Under the pieces are notes generated by a model that was not told the DNA's origin, did not search any database, and saw nothing but the letters and a program-made list of their open reading frames with translations. Below, in pieces: positions 21,192 to 33,298 of a stretch of 64,000 bases of DNA. The DNA is taken from NCBI RefSeq assembly GCF_015644585.1, contig NZ_JADOBI010000010.1:140326-204325 (forward strand), read 5' to 3'. Origin of the DNA: Rahnella laticis. GTDB lineage: Bacteria > Pseudomonadota > Gammaproteobacteria > Enterobacterales > Enterobacteriaceae. Each line of letters starts with the position of its first letter. Position 1 is the stretch's first letter. The position numbers and the translations under genes were made by a program.

Positions 21192-21686
21192 TTATTTCAC
21201 AACGCGCAGTGCCGGGCGACCACCGCGTGGCGGAGCCGGCGGCTCATCATCCGGATCTTCTTCAGCCACATCGGGCAAATCGCCATCAATGACTGACATG
21301 GTCGGCTCTGAGGGCTCTTCCGCACTCAGATCGCCATCAAAAGCGCCTTCGGCTTCGTAAGCAGGTTCAGGCTCGAACATGGTACCGGCACCGTTTTCAC
21401 GGGCATAAATTGCCAGAACGGCGGCAATCGGTACAAAAACGTTACGCGGTACGCCACCAAAACGTGCATTGAAGCGTACATCGTCGTTGCCCAGTTCGAG
21501 ATTGCCGACAGCGCGCGGCGCAACGTTCAGAACAATTTGTCCGTCACGCGCAAACTCCATCGGCACCATCACACCAGGCATCGTCACGTCAACCACCAGA
21601 TGCGGGGTTAACTGGTTGTCGAGCAACCAGTCATAAAAAGCCCGCAGCAGATAAGGGCGACGCGGAGACATGTCGGTCATCTCCAT
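21192..21686 (-). CDS. sspB: ClpXP adaptor SspB
   Basis: The 164-residue adaptor delivers ssrA-tagged peptides to ClpXP. The substrate-binding fold (about 5-112) contains RRPYLLRAFYDWLLDNQLTP and the ssrA-contact region. A flexible acidic linker (about 113-150) leads to the C-terminal XB motif GGRPALRVVK that docks on ClpX. It is directly downstream of sspA with a three-base gap, as in E. coli. The linker is somewhat shorter than some homologues but both functional ends are intact. Confidence 0.95.
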   Translation of the reverse strand: MEMTDMSPRRPYLLRAFYDWLLDNQLTPHLVVDVTMPGVMVPMEFARDGQIVLNVAPRAVGNLELGNDDVRFNARFGGVPRNVFVPIAAVLAIYARENGAGTMFEPEPAYEAEGAFDGDLSAEEPSEPTMSVIDGDLPDVAEEDPDDEPPAPPRGGRPALRVVK

Positions 21687-21689
21687 ACC

Positions 21690-22331
21690 TTAACCTCGGG
21701 TATGCAAACGCATTTCGCGCTCGGGTTCGGTCAGGGAAGCCAGGAATGCATCACGCTCAAAGACGCGAGTCATATAACCTTTCAGCTCTTTAGAACCGGC
21801 ACCTGACAGCTCAATGCCCAGTTCTGGCAAACGCCACAGCAGCGGAGCCAGGTAGCAATCGACCAGGCTGAACTCTTCGCTTTTGAAGTAAGGCATGTAG
21901 GAGAAGATTGGCGCAATCGCCAGCAACTCTTCGCGAAGTTGTTTACGCGCGGCATCCGCTTCGGTCGCAGAACCTTGCTCGATTTGACGCATCAGAGAAT
22001 ACCAGTCGTTTTCGATGCGATGCATCATCAGACGGCTCTCGCCACGGGCAACCGGATAAACCGGCATCAGTGGTGGATGCGGGAAACGCTCATCAAGATA
22101 TTCCATGATGATGCGGGATTCGAACAGCGTCAGCTCACGATCGACCAGCGTTGGCACGGTGCGATAAGGGTTGAGGTCAATAAGATCCTGCGGCAGGTGA
22201 TCCATCTCAACCTGCTCGATCTCGACACTGACACCTTTCTCCGCCAGTACGATACGTACTTGATGGCTAAAAATGTCGGTCGGGCCGGAAAACAGCGTCA
22301 TTACCGAACGTTTGTTGGCAGCGACAGCCAT
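21690..22331 (-). CDS. sspA: Stringent starvation protein A SspA
   Basis: A 213-residue GST-fold protein that binds RNA polymerase, supports acid tolerance in stationary phase and lowers H-NS levels in E. coli. Start at 22331 gives MAVAANKRSVMTLFSG, preceded by GGAGGTTTTC; a further upstream start in the frame lacks family support. N-terminal thioredoxin-like domain about 9-87, helical domain about 95-205, including the surface pocket residues PHP near 84-86. The gene lies downstream of rplM-rpsI but after a terminator. Confidence 0.95.
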   Translation of the reverse strand: MAVAANKRSVMTLFSGPTDIFSHQVRIVLAEKGVSVEIEQVEMDHLPQDLIDLNPYRTVPTLVDRELTLFESRIIMEYLDERFPHPPLMPVYPVARGESRLMMHRIENDWYSLMRQIEQGSATEADAARKQLREELLAIAPIFSYMPYFKSEEFSLVDCYLAPLLWRLPELGIELSGAGSKELKGYMTRVFERDAFLASLTEPEREMRLHTRG

Positions 22332-22665
22332 GAAAACCTCCAAGTTTATCTAGAATATTACAGCGAGTTATCGCCAGCCTGCAGTTTTTGTCCCGTAGTT
22401 TCATAGACAACCATTGGCAAGGCGAACCCAGCCAGGAAGCGCGGCAACGTCAACTGCTCGGCGAATAGGCACAAAAGTGTGTGATAGTTTACCAGATTTT
22501 ACGCACGCTGTGGGGGACGCTGAGACGATTTCATGGTGAATTGTGTGTCAGGAGATCTTTTCTTCGGAAAAACCGGAATAGCGGGCATAAAAAAACCCGG
22601 TGAAACACCGGGTTTTTGACGCTGATTTTCGTGCCGAAGCACTGAGCTGCATAAGCAGCAGAAAA
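22332..22665. promoter_or_regulatory. sspA upstream region and rpsI 3' end
   Basis: A 334-base interval with no gene. It holds the rpsI terminator at 22591-22617 and, closer to sspA, an AT-rich stretch suitable for the sspA promoter. No further structured element was recognised. Confidence 0.5.
22591..22617 (-). terminator. rplM-rpsI terminator
   Basis: AAAAACCCGGTG 22591-22602 pairs perfectly with CACCGGGTTTTT 22606-22617, with a T run on the minus strand. Confidence 0.92.
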
Positions 22666-23061
<396 letters not shown>

Positions 23062-23074
23062 CTATAATCCCGAA

Positions 23075-23660
<586 letters not shown>

Positions 23661-23821
23661 TAGTAACGTGGGGTCGCAAGATTATAGAGAAGTCCACAGC
23701 AAAGATCGAACCCTTTTTCGACAAAAAGAAAGATTTCCCTCAAGTCGCCCGAAGGGTTCGCTTTGCAAAAATGACAAACGCTTTTATATCATATATCGAA
23801 CAAATAATAACCAACCTAAAA

Positions 23822-24961
23822 TCACGGCAGATGTGGGCGTATGAGGTATTCCTCGCTTTGCATCTCCTGAAGACGCGAGAGACAGCGCTGATATTCAAAC
23901 TTCAGGCGTTCGCCCTGATAAATCTCAAACATCGGCACTGCCGCTGAAATCACCAGTTTCACATGACGTTCATAGAACTCATCGACCAGCGCCAGAAAAC
24001 GCCTAGCCGCATTCTCGCTGTCAGCAGCCATTACCGGAACGTTATGCAGCAATACGCTGTGATAGATTTTCGACAGCGCAATATAGTCGAGCTGGCTGCG
24101 CGCCTCTTCACATAATGTATGGAATTCTACCGCCAGTACGCCGTCTACCGCTGCGAGCGCCTGCAACGGCCGGTGATTCACTTCCAGCATGACCGGTTCA
24201 GCACCGGAATCTCCGCTGTGATTGCCGGTCAGTTTCCCCAGCATGCTTTGCATCGCCACCGTCGCTTCCGGGCCCGCCGGAGACAGCCACAAATTCGCCT
24301 GCGTTAATGTGCGCAAACGATAATCAATGCCCGCATCCACATTCAGCACGTCACAGTATTCTTTAATCAGATCGATAGCGGGCAGAAAACGCGCGCGCTG
24401 CAACCCGTTTCGGTACAGCTGATCAGGCGGAATGTTAGACGTCGCAATCAGCGTGATACCGCGCGCAAATAGCGCCTGTAACAGCGTCGCCAGCAGCATC
24501 GCATCGGTAATATCCGAAACAAAAAACTCGTCGAAACACAGAACATCTGTTTCGGCTTTGAATTTATCCGCGATCACTTCCAGCGGATCTTCCTGCCCCT
24601 GAAGCTGCGTCAGTTCTTCATGCACACGCTGCATAAAGCGGTGGAAGTGCAGGCGCAGTTTGCGTTCGCCGGGCAGACTGTGGAAAAACAAATCCATCAG
24701 CCAGGTTTTACCGCGCCCGACGCCGCCCCACATATAAAGGCCCTGAACCGGGCGTTGGGTCGTTTTAACCGGCGCTTTGCCGAACAAGCGCCCCAGCAAG
24801 CCACTGCGTGCTGCCGTGGCAGGCGCCGCCGCTGGGAGAGCGGAAAGCGCCTGATAAATAACATCCAGCTGCGCGACGGCCTGCTTCTGAACGGCATCCG
24901 GCTGGAACTCACCGGCATCAACTGCACTCTGATAAAGGGTAAGGGGTGATTTGGGTTGCAT
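23822..24961 (-). CDS. zapE: Cell division protein ZapE (AFG1-like ATPase)
   Basis: A 379-residue P-loop ATPase that associates with FtsZ rings during stress. Walker A is GGVGRGKTWLMD, Walker B region DVLCFDEFFVSD, and LIATSNIPP is the sensor-1 segment. The frame is open to 25102, but MQPKSPLTLYQSAVDAGEFQPD at 24961 matches the family N-terminus. A low-complexity Ala/Pro stretch at about 38-50 precedes the ATPase core. Divergent from zapG, as in E. coli. Confidence 0.95.
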   Translation of the reverse strand: MQPKSPLTLYQSAVDAGEFQPDAVQKQAVAQLDVIYQALSALPAAAPATAARSGLLGRLFGKAPVKTTQRPVQGLYMWGGVGRGKTWLMDLFFHSLPGERKLRLHFHRFMQRVHEELTQLQGQEDPLEVIADKFKAETDVLCFDEFFVSDITDAMLLATLLQALFARGITLIATSNIPPDQLYRNGLQRARFLPAIDLIKEYCDVLNVDAGIDYRLRTLTQANLWLSPAGPEATVAMQSMLGKLTGNHSGDSGAEPVMLEVNHRPLQALAAVDGVLAVEFHTLCEEARSQLDYIALSKIYHSVLLHNVPVMAADSENAARRFLALVDEFYERHVKLVISAAVPMFEIYQGERLKFEYQRCLSRLQEMQSEEYLIRPHLP

Positions 24962-25246
24962 CGTAGTTAACGTCCCTGAGAAAAAAATTTTAAGTTTTTC
25001 ACGTTGTTTAGCCGCTTTTTTGCCGTGGGTTCGCCGCATTTCCCTGCTGTCTGTGTATGAAAAAAACGACAGGTGGCAGTGATTTTCCCGGCAGGATTCC
25101 ACTCTGACAAGGTTAACGGTTATAGTGGAGCTATTGCATGACGAATTCGTGTGACAATTACGTTAAAACCATTGTCCAAAAAAGTTAAGTCATAAAAGTT
25201 ACGTGAAAAAGCCCTGCGGGACAACGAAGTCAAAATAGGAGTCATT

Positions 25247-25648
25247 ATGACCTGGGAGTATGCACTCATTGGATTAGTGGTCGGTATCGCGATTGGTGCG
25301 GTGGCGATGCGCTTTGGTAATCGTAAATTACGTGATCAACAAGTCATGAAAAACGAGCTGGAGAAAAGCAAAGCAGAACTCGATGAATATCGTCAGGAAC
25401 TGGTGGGCCACTTTGCCCGCAGCGCCGAGTTGCTGGATAACATGGCGACTGATTACCGCCAGCTTTATCAGCATATGGCCAAAAGCTCTAACAACCTGCT
25501 GCCGGATATGCCTGAGCAGGATAATCCGTTCAACTACCGTCTGACAGGGTCTGAAGCCGATAACGATCAGGTTCCGGTTCAGATGCCACGCGATTATTCT
25601 GACGGCGCATCAGGTCTGTTGCGCGGCGAACGTCCTGTTCGTAAATAA
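25247..25648 (+). CDS. zapG: Cell division/envelope protein ZapG (YhcB)
   Basis: A 133-residue DUF1043 protein anchored by one N-terminal transmembrane helix (about 3-21), followed by a cytoplasmic coiled coil (about 26-75) and a Pro/Asp-rich, partly disordered C-terminus. E. coli ZapG/YhcB links cell division and envelope biogenesis. Start at ATG 25247 after TAGGAG. Divergent from zapE, which also acts in division. Two hairpins follow its stop. Confidence 0.95.
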   Translation: MTWEYALIGLVVGIAIGAVAMRFGNRKLRDQQVMKNELEKSKAELDEYRQELVGHFARSAELLDNMATDYRQLYQHMAKSSNNLLPDMPEQDNPFNYRLTGSEADNDQVPVQMPRDYSDGASGLLRGERPVRK

Positions 25649-25660
25649 CAGACGTCATTA

Positions 25661-25719
25661 ACCGGTGCGGTCCACTGCACCGGTGCTTATAACGGCGCAT
25701 GTCTCCTGCATGTGCCGTT
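25661..25719. terminator. two consecutive hairpins after zapG
   Basis: ACCGGTGC 25661-25668 pairs with GCACCGGT 25677-25684, and AACGGCGCATG 25691-25701 pairs, with one bulge, with CATGTGCCGTT 25709-25719. Neither has a long T tract. They separate zapG from degQ and may limit read-through or protect the zapG 3' end. Confidence 0.5.
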
Positions 25720-25806
25720 CTCCTGACCTGATCCTTCCCGTGCTGTGAATCACTGTTCTATTGTCCATAACTGACGTCCATTACAGAAAGCGAGAGAGTT
25801 ATCGTG

Positions 25807-27174
25807 ATGAAGAAAAAGTCATTTTTGCTCAGTGTGTTAGCTGTTAGCCTTGGATTAACTTTCGCTTCTGCGCCTATGGCGAATGCTGCTTTACCTACGG
25901 AAGTTCAGGGACAGCCCCTGCCCAGCCTGGCTCCGGTGCTTGAAAAAGTGCTGCCCGCGGTGGTTGGCGTTCAGGTTTCCGGCACGCAGCCGCCAAGTGC
26001 GGACGTTCCTCCGGAATATAGATTCTTCTTCGGCCAGCAAGATCCTGAGCCGAATACCGGGCCGCAGCCTTTCGAAGGGCTGGGTTCCGGTGTGATTATT
26101 GATGCGGCAAAAGGCTACGTGCTCACCAACAACCATGTGGTAAATAACGCCGATAAAATCAGCGTTCAGCTCAACGATGGTCGCGAATACAAAGCCAAAC
26201 TGATCGGCAAAGACGATCAGTCAGACATTGCCGTGATCCAGCTGATTGATGCCAAAAATCTGACCCAAATAGCGATGGCAGATTCCGATAACCTCCGCGT
26301 CGGCGATTTTGCGATTGCCGTGGGTAACCCATTTGGCCTCGGCCAGACCGTTACATCCGGCATTGTTTCGGCGCTGGGTCGCAGTGGTCTGAATCTTGAA
26401 GGGCTGGAAAACTTTATCCAGACCGATGCTTCGATAAACCGCGGTAACTCCGGCGGCGCGTTGCTTGACCTGAAAGGTGAACTGATTGGTATCAACACCG
26501 CCATTATTTCCTCTCAGGGCGGCAGCGTCGGTATCGGTTTTGCCATTCCGGTTAACATGGCCAAAAATCTCAGCCATCAGTTGATCGAATTCGGCGAAGT
26601 GAAGCGCGGCCTGCTGGGGATCCGTGGCAGCGAAATGACTCCAGAACTGGCTCAGGCATTTAAGCTGGACAGCCAGCGCGGGGCTTTCGTCAACGAAGTT
26701 CTGCCTGATTCTGCTGCGTCGAAAGCGGGCATTAAATCCGGTGACGTGCTGGTGACGTTACAAGGAAAAACCCTGAGCAGTTTCGCTGAATTGCGGGCGA
26801 AAGTCGGAACCGCGGGGCCGGGCGTCACCATGCAAATCGGTTTATTGCGCGACGGCAAACCCATGACCGTCAGCGTCACGCTGGATAAAAGCCCGGCGGT
26901 GGAAGTCAGCATTGAGAAACTCAATCCGGCACTTCAGGGTGTCACGCTGAGTGACCCGACCGATAAGAACACCAAGGGCGTTCATGTCGATGACGTGAAA
27001 AAAGGCACGCCAGCGGATCAGATCGGCCTTCAGAAAGACGATGTCATTATCGGCGTAAACCGTGAGCCTCTCGAGAATCTGGCGGCATTCCGCAAAATCC
27101 TCGAAAGCAAACCCGATCTGATCGCGCTGAGTATTTTGCGTAAAGGTCAAAATATCTATTTATTCATGCCGTAA
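25807..27174 (+). CDS. degQ: Periplasmic serine endoprotease DegQ
   Basis: A 455-residue HtrA-family protease and chaperone of the periplasm. Signal peptide 1-27 (cleavage near PMANA/ALP). Trypsin-like domain with triad His110 (TNNHVV), Asp140 (QSDIAV) and Ser215 (GNSGGA); two PDZ domains at about 260-350 and 366-450. ATG 25807 is preferred over the adjacent GTG 25804. The short Q-linker places it with DegQ rather than DegP, and adjacency to degS confirms it. Confidence 0.97.
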   Translation: MKKKSFLLSVLAVSLGLTFASAPMANAALPTEVQGQPLPSLAPVLEKVLPAVVGVQVSGTQPPSADVPPEYRFFFGQQDPEPNTGPQPFEGLGSGVIIDAAKGYVLTNNHVVNNADKISVQLNDGREYKAKLIGKDDQSDIAVIQLIDAKNLTQIAMADSDNLRVGDFAIAVGNPFGLGQTVTSGIVSALGRSGLNLEGLENFIQTDASINRGNSGGALLDLKGELIGINTAIISSQGGSVGIGFAIPVNMAKNLSHQLIEFGEVKRGLLGIRGSEMTPELAQAFKLDSQRGAFVNEVLPDSAASKAGIKSGDVLVTLQGKTLSSFAELRAKVGTAGPGVTMQIGLLRDGKPMTVSVTLDKSPAVEVSIEKLNPALQGVTLSDPTDKNTKGVHVDDVKKGTPADQIGLQKDDVIIGVNREPLENLAAFRKILESKPDLIALSILRKGQNIYLFMP

Positions 27175-27183
27175 TGCGTTGAA

Positions 27184-27213
27184 AATCGGACGCAGATGCT
27201 GCTGCGTCCGATT
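27184..27213 (+). terminator. hairpin between degQ and degS
   Basis: AATCGGACGCAG 27184-27195 pairs perfectly with CTGCGTCCGATT 27202-27213 (12 bp, 6-base loop). There is no T run, so it may be a stabiliser or weak terminator between the two protease genes. Confidence 0.5.
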
Positions 27214-27261
27214 AACTCATGCTATCCTTCAGCCACTTTTCCTCTCGCATCCCATATATCC

Positions 27262-28329
27262 ATGTTTGTTAAGCTATTGAGATCTGCTGTTATCGGCCTG
27301 ATTGTTGCTGGCATTTTGCTGGCGGCGGTCCCTATGTTGCGTAAAAACATCTCAGAACCGATATTTAACCGTAATTTCAATCAGGACAGCGAACAACCTG
27401 TCAGCTTTAACGGCGGTGTCCGTCATGCGGCGCCTGCGGTTGTGAATGTCTACAATCGCAATATGGGAAACAGTTCGCAAAACGAGCTGGCGATCCGCAC
27501 GCTGGGTTCCGGCGTGATCATGAATGACAACGGCTATATCCTCACCAACAAACATGTGGTGAATAATGCCGACCAGATTATTGTTGCCTTGCAGGATGGC
27601 CGCGTTTTTGAAGCCCTGCTGGTGGGTTCAGACAGCCTGACCGATCTGGCCGTTCTGAAAATCAACGCCGGCAACTTGCCGGTAATTCCGATTAACCCGC
27701 GCAGAACGCCGCACGTTGGCGATGTGGTCATGGCGATCGGCAACCCCTACAACCTCGGCCAGACGGTGACACAGGGCATTATCAGTGCCACCGGTCGTAT
27801 CGGCCTCAGCCCTTCAGGCCGTCAGAATTTCCTGCAAACCGATGCTTCAATCAACCAGGGGAACTCCGGCGGTGCGCTGGTCAACTCACTGGGTGAGCTG
27901 ATGGGCATCAATACCCTGTCCTTTGACCAAAGCAACGACGGCGCGACGCCGGAAGGCATTGGCTTTGCCATCCCGACTGCGCTGGCGACCAAGGTGATGG
28001 GCAAGCTCATCCGCGATGGTCGCGTCATTCGCGGGTATATCGGCATCAGCGGGCGTGAAGTTTCACCACTGCACGGGCCGAACAGCGGGCTGGATCATAT
28101 TCAGGGAATTGTGGTTAACGAAGTAACCGCCAACGGCCCGGCGGCGAATGCGGGAATGCAGGTCAGCGATGTAATTGTTAACGTGAATAATAAGCCTGCG
28201 ATTTCCGCCATCGAAACCATGGATCAGGTGGCCGAAGTCCGTCCTGGCACAGTGATCCCGGTTGAGATTATGCGTAACGGGCAGAAGCTGACGTTGCAGG
28301 TCACCGTACAGGAATATCCTGAACACTGA
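27262..28329 (+). CDS. degS: Site-1 sigma-E stress protease DegS
   Basis: A 355-residue inner-membrane serine protease that cleaves RseA when its PDZ domain binds misfolded porin C-termini, releasing sigma-E. One N-terminal membrane anchor (about 5-25), protease domain with His98, Asp128 and Ser202 (GNSGGA), and a single PDZ domain (about 258-350). The frame opens upstream at 27196, but MFVKLLRSAVIGLIV at 27262 is the E. coli start. Lacks the second PDZ, which distinguishes it from DegQ. Confidence 0.97.
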   Translation: MFVKLLRSAVIGLIVAGILLAAVPMLRKNISEPIFNRNFNQDSEQPVSFNGGVRHAAPAVVNVYNRNMGNSSQNELAIRTLGSGVIMNDNGYILTNKHVVNNADQIIVALQDGRVFEALLVGSDSLTDLAVLKINAGNLPVIPINPRRTPHVGDVVMAIGNPYNLGQTVTQGIISATGRIGLSPSGRQNFLQTDASINQGNSGGALVNSLGELMGINTLSFDQSNDGATPEGIGFAIPTALATKVMGKLIRDGRVIRGYIGISGREVSPLHGPNSGLDHIQGIVVNEVTANGPAANAGMQVSDVIVNVNNKPAISAIETMDQVAEVRPGTVIPVEIMRNGQKLTLQVTVQEYPEH

Positions 28330-28355
28330 TTGACGTAACCGCTGAACAGATAACG

Positions 28356-28391
28356 AAAAAGCCGGAAAGGTTTCCCCTTCCGGCTTTTTTA
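28356..28391. terminator. bidirectional terminator degS/murA
   Basis: AAAAAGCCGGAA 28356-28367 pairs with TTCCGGCTTTTT 28378-28389 between convergent degS and murA; T/A runs on both sides support use in both directions. Confidence 0.9.
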
Positions 28392-28409
28392 ATGCGTGCG
28401 GCGTAAAGT

Positions 28410-29699
<1,290 letters not shown>

Positions 29700-29734
29700 T
29701 TAAATACGAGGAAGCTGCCGGCGCTCCGGCAGTC

Positions 29735-29989
29735 TTATAAACCGCTCAGTTTACGGTCACGCGCCCATTCTTCCGGGGTATAAGCCTTAATAGACAGCGC
29801 ATGAATTCGATTGTCGGCGATGTATTCCATCAGCGGGGCGTAAACGGTCTGCTGTTTTTTCACGCGGCTCATGCCATCAAACATCGCACCAACGACAATG
29901 GCCTGAAAATGACTGCCATCGCCAGTAATGTGGGCTTCATCCAGTGCCAACGCGTTCATCAGCACTTCTTTAATTTCACTCGTTTCCAT
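29735..29989 (-). CDS. ibaG: BolA-family acid-stress protein IbaG
   Basis: An 84-residue BolA/YrbA family protein. It has the BolA fold with the [27 protein letters not shown] core, including the conserved His of the SHF motif that helps bind Grx4-linked iron-sulfur clusters. In E. coli it responds to acid stress. It precedes murA on the same strand, and a terminator separates it from mlaB, so ibaG-murA probably form one unit. Confidence 0.95.
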   Translation of the reverse strand: METSEIKEVLMNALALDEAHITGDGSHFQAIVVGAMFDGMSRVKKQQTVYAPLMEYIADNRIHALSIKAYTPEEWARDRKLSGL

Positions 29990-30062
29990 AGGGATCTATT
30001 CTTCTGAAGAATCATAACAGCCCGATATCTTATAGGGATCGGACCAAATCTTAAACCACGAA

Positions 30063-30097
30063 AAAGCCCCTGAGGAAGAGTTTCGCACAGGGGCTTT
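30063..30097 (-). terminator. mlaFEDCB terminator
   Basis: AAAGCCCCTG 30063-30072 pairs with CAGGGGCTTT 30088-30097 between mlaB and ibaG; on the minus strand T residues follow. Confidence 0.85.
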
Positions 30098-30149
30098 ATG
30101 GACATTAAGGCAACGATTTACATCACGCCGCCTAACCTCCCGTAACTGT

Positions 30150-30458
30150 TCACTTATTTGCCAGTGAGTCAGTCGGGATAATGTCCTGAAGATTATACAA
30201 AGCAATCAGCGTATGCAGCCGGTCGGTAATGCCCGCGATGGTCAGCGAACTACCCTGCTGGCTAGCTTCTTCACGAAGATGCACTAACAGCGCCAGACCC
30301 GAAGAATCCACGCGTTCCAGCCCGGACACATCCAGAGTGGTCACGCCGGACATCAGTTTTTTACGCGCATCCCAAAAAGCCACCAGCGTTTCGCGATCCA
30401 ACTCACCCTGCAAGGTCAGTCGCGGCGGCTGCGATTCCCAGCGCAGAGCTTCACTCAT
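30150..30458 (-). CDS. mlaB: Mla subunit MlaB (STAS domain)
   Basis: A 102-residue cytosolic STAS-domain protein that binds the MlaF ATPase and stabilises the MlaFEDB complex for retrograde phospholipid transport. The STAS loop GLERVDSSGLALLVHL (about 45-60) contains the conserved DSSG segment including the key Ser/Thr region. Its ATG overlaps the mlaC stop by one base (TAATG), giving translational coupling. Confidence 0.95.
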   Translation of the reverse strand: MSEALRWESQPPRLTLQGELDRETLVAFWDARKKLMSGVTTLDVSGLERVDSSGLALLVHLREEASQQGSSLTIAGITDRLHTLIALYNLQDIIPTDSLANK

Positions 30459-31090
30459 TATTGCTTATCCAGGGTGATCGGCTGAGCAGCGGCTTGTTTC
30501 AGACGGGCAGTCAGGCCATCAATACCTTTCTGACGCAGGATATCCGCCCACTCGTTTTGCTTGGTCGAAATCATGCTCACGCCTTCTGCGATCATGTCAT
30601 ATGCCTGCCATTCACCTGTGCGGCTGTTTTTACGCCACTGGAAATCCAGACGTACTGGCGGACGGCCATTGGGATCGGTGATGGTGACGCGGATGGCGAT
30701 GATATCTTTGTCCGCATAAGACTGTTCAGGCTGCACGGTGTAGCTCTGGCCGTTGTACATCGCCAGCGCCTGACCATAGGCCTGCTGCAAATATTCAGAG
30801 AACGCTGCAAAATATGCGTCACGTTGTGCAGGCGTTGCCTGTTGGTAATAGCGGCCTAATACCAGCGCACCGGCATATTTAATCTGCACGTACGGCAGCA
30901 GTTCATCACGAACAATCTGGCGCAGGTAGTTAGGATCCTGCTTGATTTTCGGCTGTTCGGTTTTCAGGCGGGTGAAGGTTTTGTTCGCCGCTTCATTCAT
31001 CACGCTGTAAGGGTTGGTTTTGTCCACAGCGGCGTTGGCCAGCGGAGCCATAACCACCAGCAGTGCAGCGATCACTAAACGTTTAAACAT
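30458..31090 (-). CDS. mlaC: Periplasmic phospholipid shuttle MlaC
   Basis: A 210-residue periplasmic lipid carrier that ferries phospholipid between MlaA at the outer membrane and MlaFEDB at the inner membrane. Signal peptide 1-20 (cleavage PLANA/AVD). The NTF2-like fold of the family runs about 25-200, with [17 protein letters not shown] at the N-terminus and [18 protein letters not shown] in the C-terminal half. It follows mlaD. Confidence 0.97.
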   Translation of the reverse strand: MFKRLVIAALLVVMAPLANAAVDKTNPYSVMNEAANKTFTRLKTEQPKIKQDPNYLRQIVRDELLPYVQIKYAGALVLGRYYQQATPAQRDAYFAAFSEYLQQAYGQALAMYNGQSYTVQPEQSYADKDIIAIRVTITDPNGRPPVRLDFQWRKNSRTGEWQAYDMIAEGVSMISTKQNEWADILRQKGIDGLTARLKQAAAQPITLDKQ

Positions 31091-31131
31091 ACTTTTTTTC
31101 CTCTTTTATGGAGAATCCGTGATGGCAATTC

Positions 31132-31698
31132 TTAATGGGCAGCCGGCTGTGGCGCCGTATTAGCGTCAGGTGCAGGTGCGGCATTCCCTTCAGGTGCTGC
31201 CGGAGCAGCCGTTGCATCAGGGTCAGCCTTGCCGTCGCCGCTCTTATAAAGGAACTGGCCAATCAGGTCTTCGAGAACCAGTGCGGATTTCGTGTCCTGA
31301 ATGACGCCACCATTTTTAAGGATAGTCGTTCCCATCTCCGGGTCTTCAAATCCAATGTTCAATGCCAGGAATTGTTCACCCAGTAAACCCGAGGTGCGGA
31401 TAGCCAGTGTACTGGTGCTTGGGATCTGGTTGTATTTCTGGTCGATATCCATTTCCACACGCGGAGAATAATTTTTATCCAGCGTAATGCTGCTGACGCG
31501 ACCAATCACCACGCCGCCAACTTTCACCGGTGAGCCGCTTTTCAGGCCGCCGATATTGTCGAAGTCCGCAGAAATACGGTAAGTCGGATCCGAACCGATA
31601 GAACGGATGTCAGCCACTTTCAGGCACAAAAAGACCACCGCGATCAATGCGATGATTAAAAATGCGCCAACCCAAATCTCACTCTTTTTCGTTTGCAT
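31132..31698 (-). CDS. mlaD: MCE-domain lipid transport protein MlaD
   Basis: A 188-residue inner-membrane protein that forms a hexameric ring on MlaE. One transmembrane helix (about 10-29) and an MCE domain (about 38-118) with the GLKSGSPVKVGGVVIGRV signature. The C-terminal tail (about 150-188) is Ala/Pro-rich. It begins three bases after mlaE. Confidence 0.97.
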   Translation of the reverse strand: MQTKKSEIWVGAFLIIALIAVVFLCLKVADIRSIGSDPTYRISADFDNIGGLKSGSPVKVGGVVIGRVSSITLDKNYSPRVEMDIDQKYNQIPSTSTLAIRTSGLLGEQFLALNIGFEDPEMGTTILKNGGVIQDTKSALVLEDLIGQFLYKSGDGKADPDATAAPAAPEGNAAPAPDANTAPQPAAH

Positions 31699-31701
31699 GG
31701 T

Positions 31702-32484
31702 TTAATTTCCAAACATCAGTGCTGTCAGCACAAAATCCAATCCCAGCACCGCCAGTGACGAATGCACCACAGTACGTGTCGTTGCCCGGCTGATCCCTTC
31801 GGATGTCGGGATCGCATCATAGCCATTGAACAACGCAATCCAGGTCACGGTGATAGCGAAAACAAGGCTTTTAATCAGGCAGTTAAGCAGATCTGTCCGC
31901 CAGTCTACGGCAGTTTGCATCGCAGACCAGAAGAAACCGCTGTCGATACCCTTCCAGTCCACGCCAACCAGTGAACCGCCCCAAATCCCGACAGCAACGA
32001 AAATCGCCGTCAGCAGGGGCATGGAAATCAGACCGGCCCAGAAGCGCGGTGCCACAACGCGGCGCAGCGGATCAATCGCCATCATTTCCAGGCTGGAGAT
32101 TTGCTCAGTGGCTTTCATCAGACCCAGTTCAGCGGTTAACGCAGAACCCGCGCGCCCGGCAAACAACAGCGCGGTCACGACCGGGCCAAGTTCACGCAAC
32201 AGCGACAGCGCCACCATCATGCCCAGACTGGCTTCGGCACTGTACGTGGTCAAAATGAGGTATCCCTGCAACCCCAGAACCATGCCGATGAACAGCCCGG
32301 AAACCAGAATGATTAACAGAGAAAGCACGCCAACACTGTAGAGCTGCTTTATCAGCAGCGGCCATTGTTTGGCAAATTGCGGCTTACCGACTAATGCCCG
32401 GAAGAGCATTAAACCGGCACGGCCAAAGGACGCACAGGTGTTTATCCCGCTGCGCCCGACTGAGGCTAATGCCTTAATTAACAT
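31702..32484 (-). CDS. mlaE: Mla ABC transporter permease MlaE
   Basis: A 260-residue permease of the MlaE family. It has an interfacial N-terminal helix and about five transmembrane helices; the coupling region [27 protein letters not shown] is the family hallmark. Start at 32484 ([13 protein letters not shown]) follows mlaF by ten bases; the frame remains open further upstream inside mlaF, but that extension has no family support. Confidence 0.96.
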   Translation of the reverse strand: MLIKALASVGRSGINTCASFGRAGLMLFRALVGKPQFAKQWPLLIKQLYSVGVLSLLIILVSGLFIGMVLGLQGYLILTTYSAEASLGMMVALSLLRELGPVVTALLFAGRAGSALTAELGLMKATEQISSLEMMAIDPLRRVVAPRFWAGLISMPLLTAIFVAVGIWGGSLVGVDWKGIDSGFFWSAMQTAVDWRTDLLNCLIKSLVFAITVTWIALFNGYDAIPTSEGISRATTRTVVHSSLAVLGLDFVLTALMFGN

Positions 32485-32494
32485 GGGTACTCCA

Positions 32495-33298
32495 TCATCC
32501 GAGCAGCTCGGTTTTGTAATCACCGGCAGGGAAACGGAAAGGAACCGGTCCATCGGCAATACCATCAAGGAACTGGCGAACCCGCGGATCTGGATTATTT
32601 TGCAGCTCCTCAGGCGTTCCTTCAGCAATAACATGTTGTGCTGCAACAATATACGCGTAATCCGCAATACTCAGCACTTCAGGAACGTCATGGGAAACCA
32701 CAATGCAGGTCACGCCCAGCGCATGGTTCAGCTCGTCGATCAGTTTGACCAGCACGCCCATCGTGATCGGATCTTGCCCCACGAAAGGCTCATCGAACAT
32801 GATGAGTTCAGGATCAAGCGCAATTGCACGCGCCAGCGCGACACGACGCGCCATGCCACCGGATAATTCCGCCGGCATCAGTTCACCGGCACCGCGCAGC
32901 CCGACGGCTTCAAGCTTCATGGTCACGGTACTGCGCAGTAATGCCTCAGGCAATTTACTGTGCTCGCGCAGCGGGAACGCGACATTTTCGAATACATTGA
33001 GGTCAGTAAACAATGCACCGGACTGAAACAGCATGCTCATTTTTTTGCGTGATTCGTAAAGCTTGCGGCGTGACAGCGCAGGAATGTTATCTCCGTCAAA
33101 CCAGATTTCACCTTTATCCGGCGTAAGCTGGCCGCCGATAAGACGCAGGAGCGTCGTTTTACCGATCCCCGAAGGCCCCATAATGGCGGTGACTTTGCCT
33201 TTCGGCACGGTCATGTTTATCTCTTCGAAAATGGGACGATCGCCGCGCACGAAACTCATGCCTTTGATCTCAACCAGATTCGATTCGCTTTGACTCAT
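32495..33298 (-). CDS. mlaF: Mla ABC transporter ATP-binding protein MlaF
   Basis: The 267-residue ATPase that drives phospholipid movement through MlaE/MlaD. Walker [13 protein letters not shown] (about 41-52), ABC signature [14 protein letters not shown] (about 144-157), Walker [10 protein letters not shown] (about 162-170) and the switch His in VSHDV. First gene of mlaFEDCB and divergent from yrbG, as in E. coli. Confidence 0.97.
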   Translation of the reverse strand: MSQSESNLVEIKGMSFVRGDRPIFEEINMTVPKGKVTAIMGPSGIGKTTLLRLIGGQLTPDKGEIWFDGDNIPALSRRKLYESRKKMSMLFQSGALFTDLNVFENVAFPLREHSKLPEALLRSTVTMKLEAVGLRGAGELMPAELSGGMARRVALARAIALDPELIMFDEPFVGQDPITMGVLVKLIDELNHALGVTCIVVSHDVPEVLSIADYAYIVAAQHVIAEGTPEELQNNPDPRVRQFLDGIADGPVPFRFPAGDYKTELLG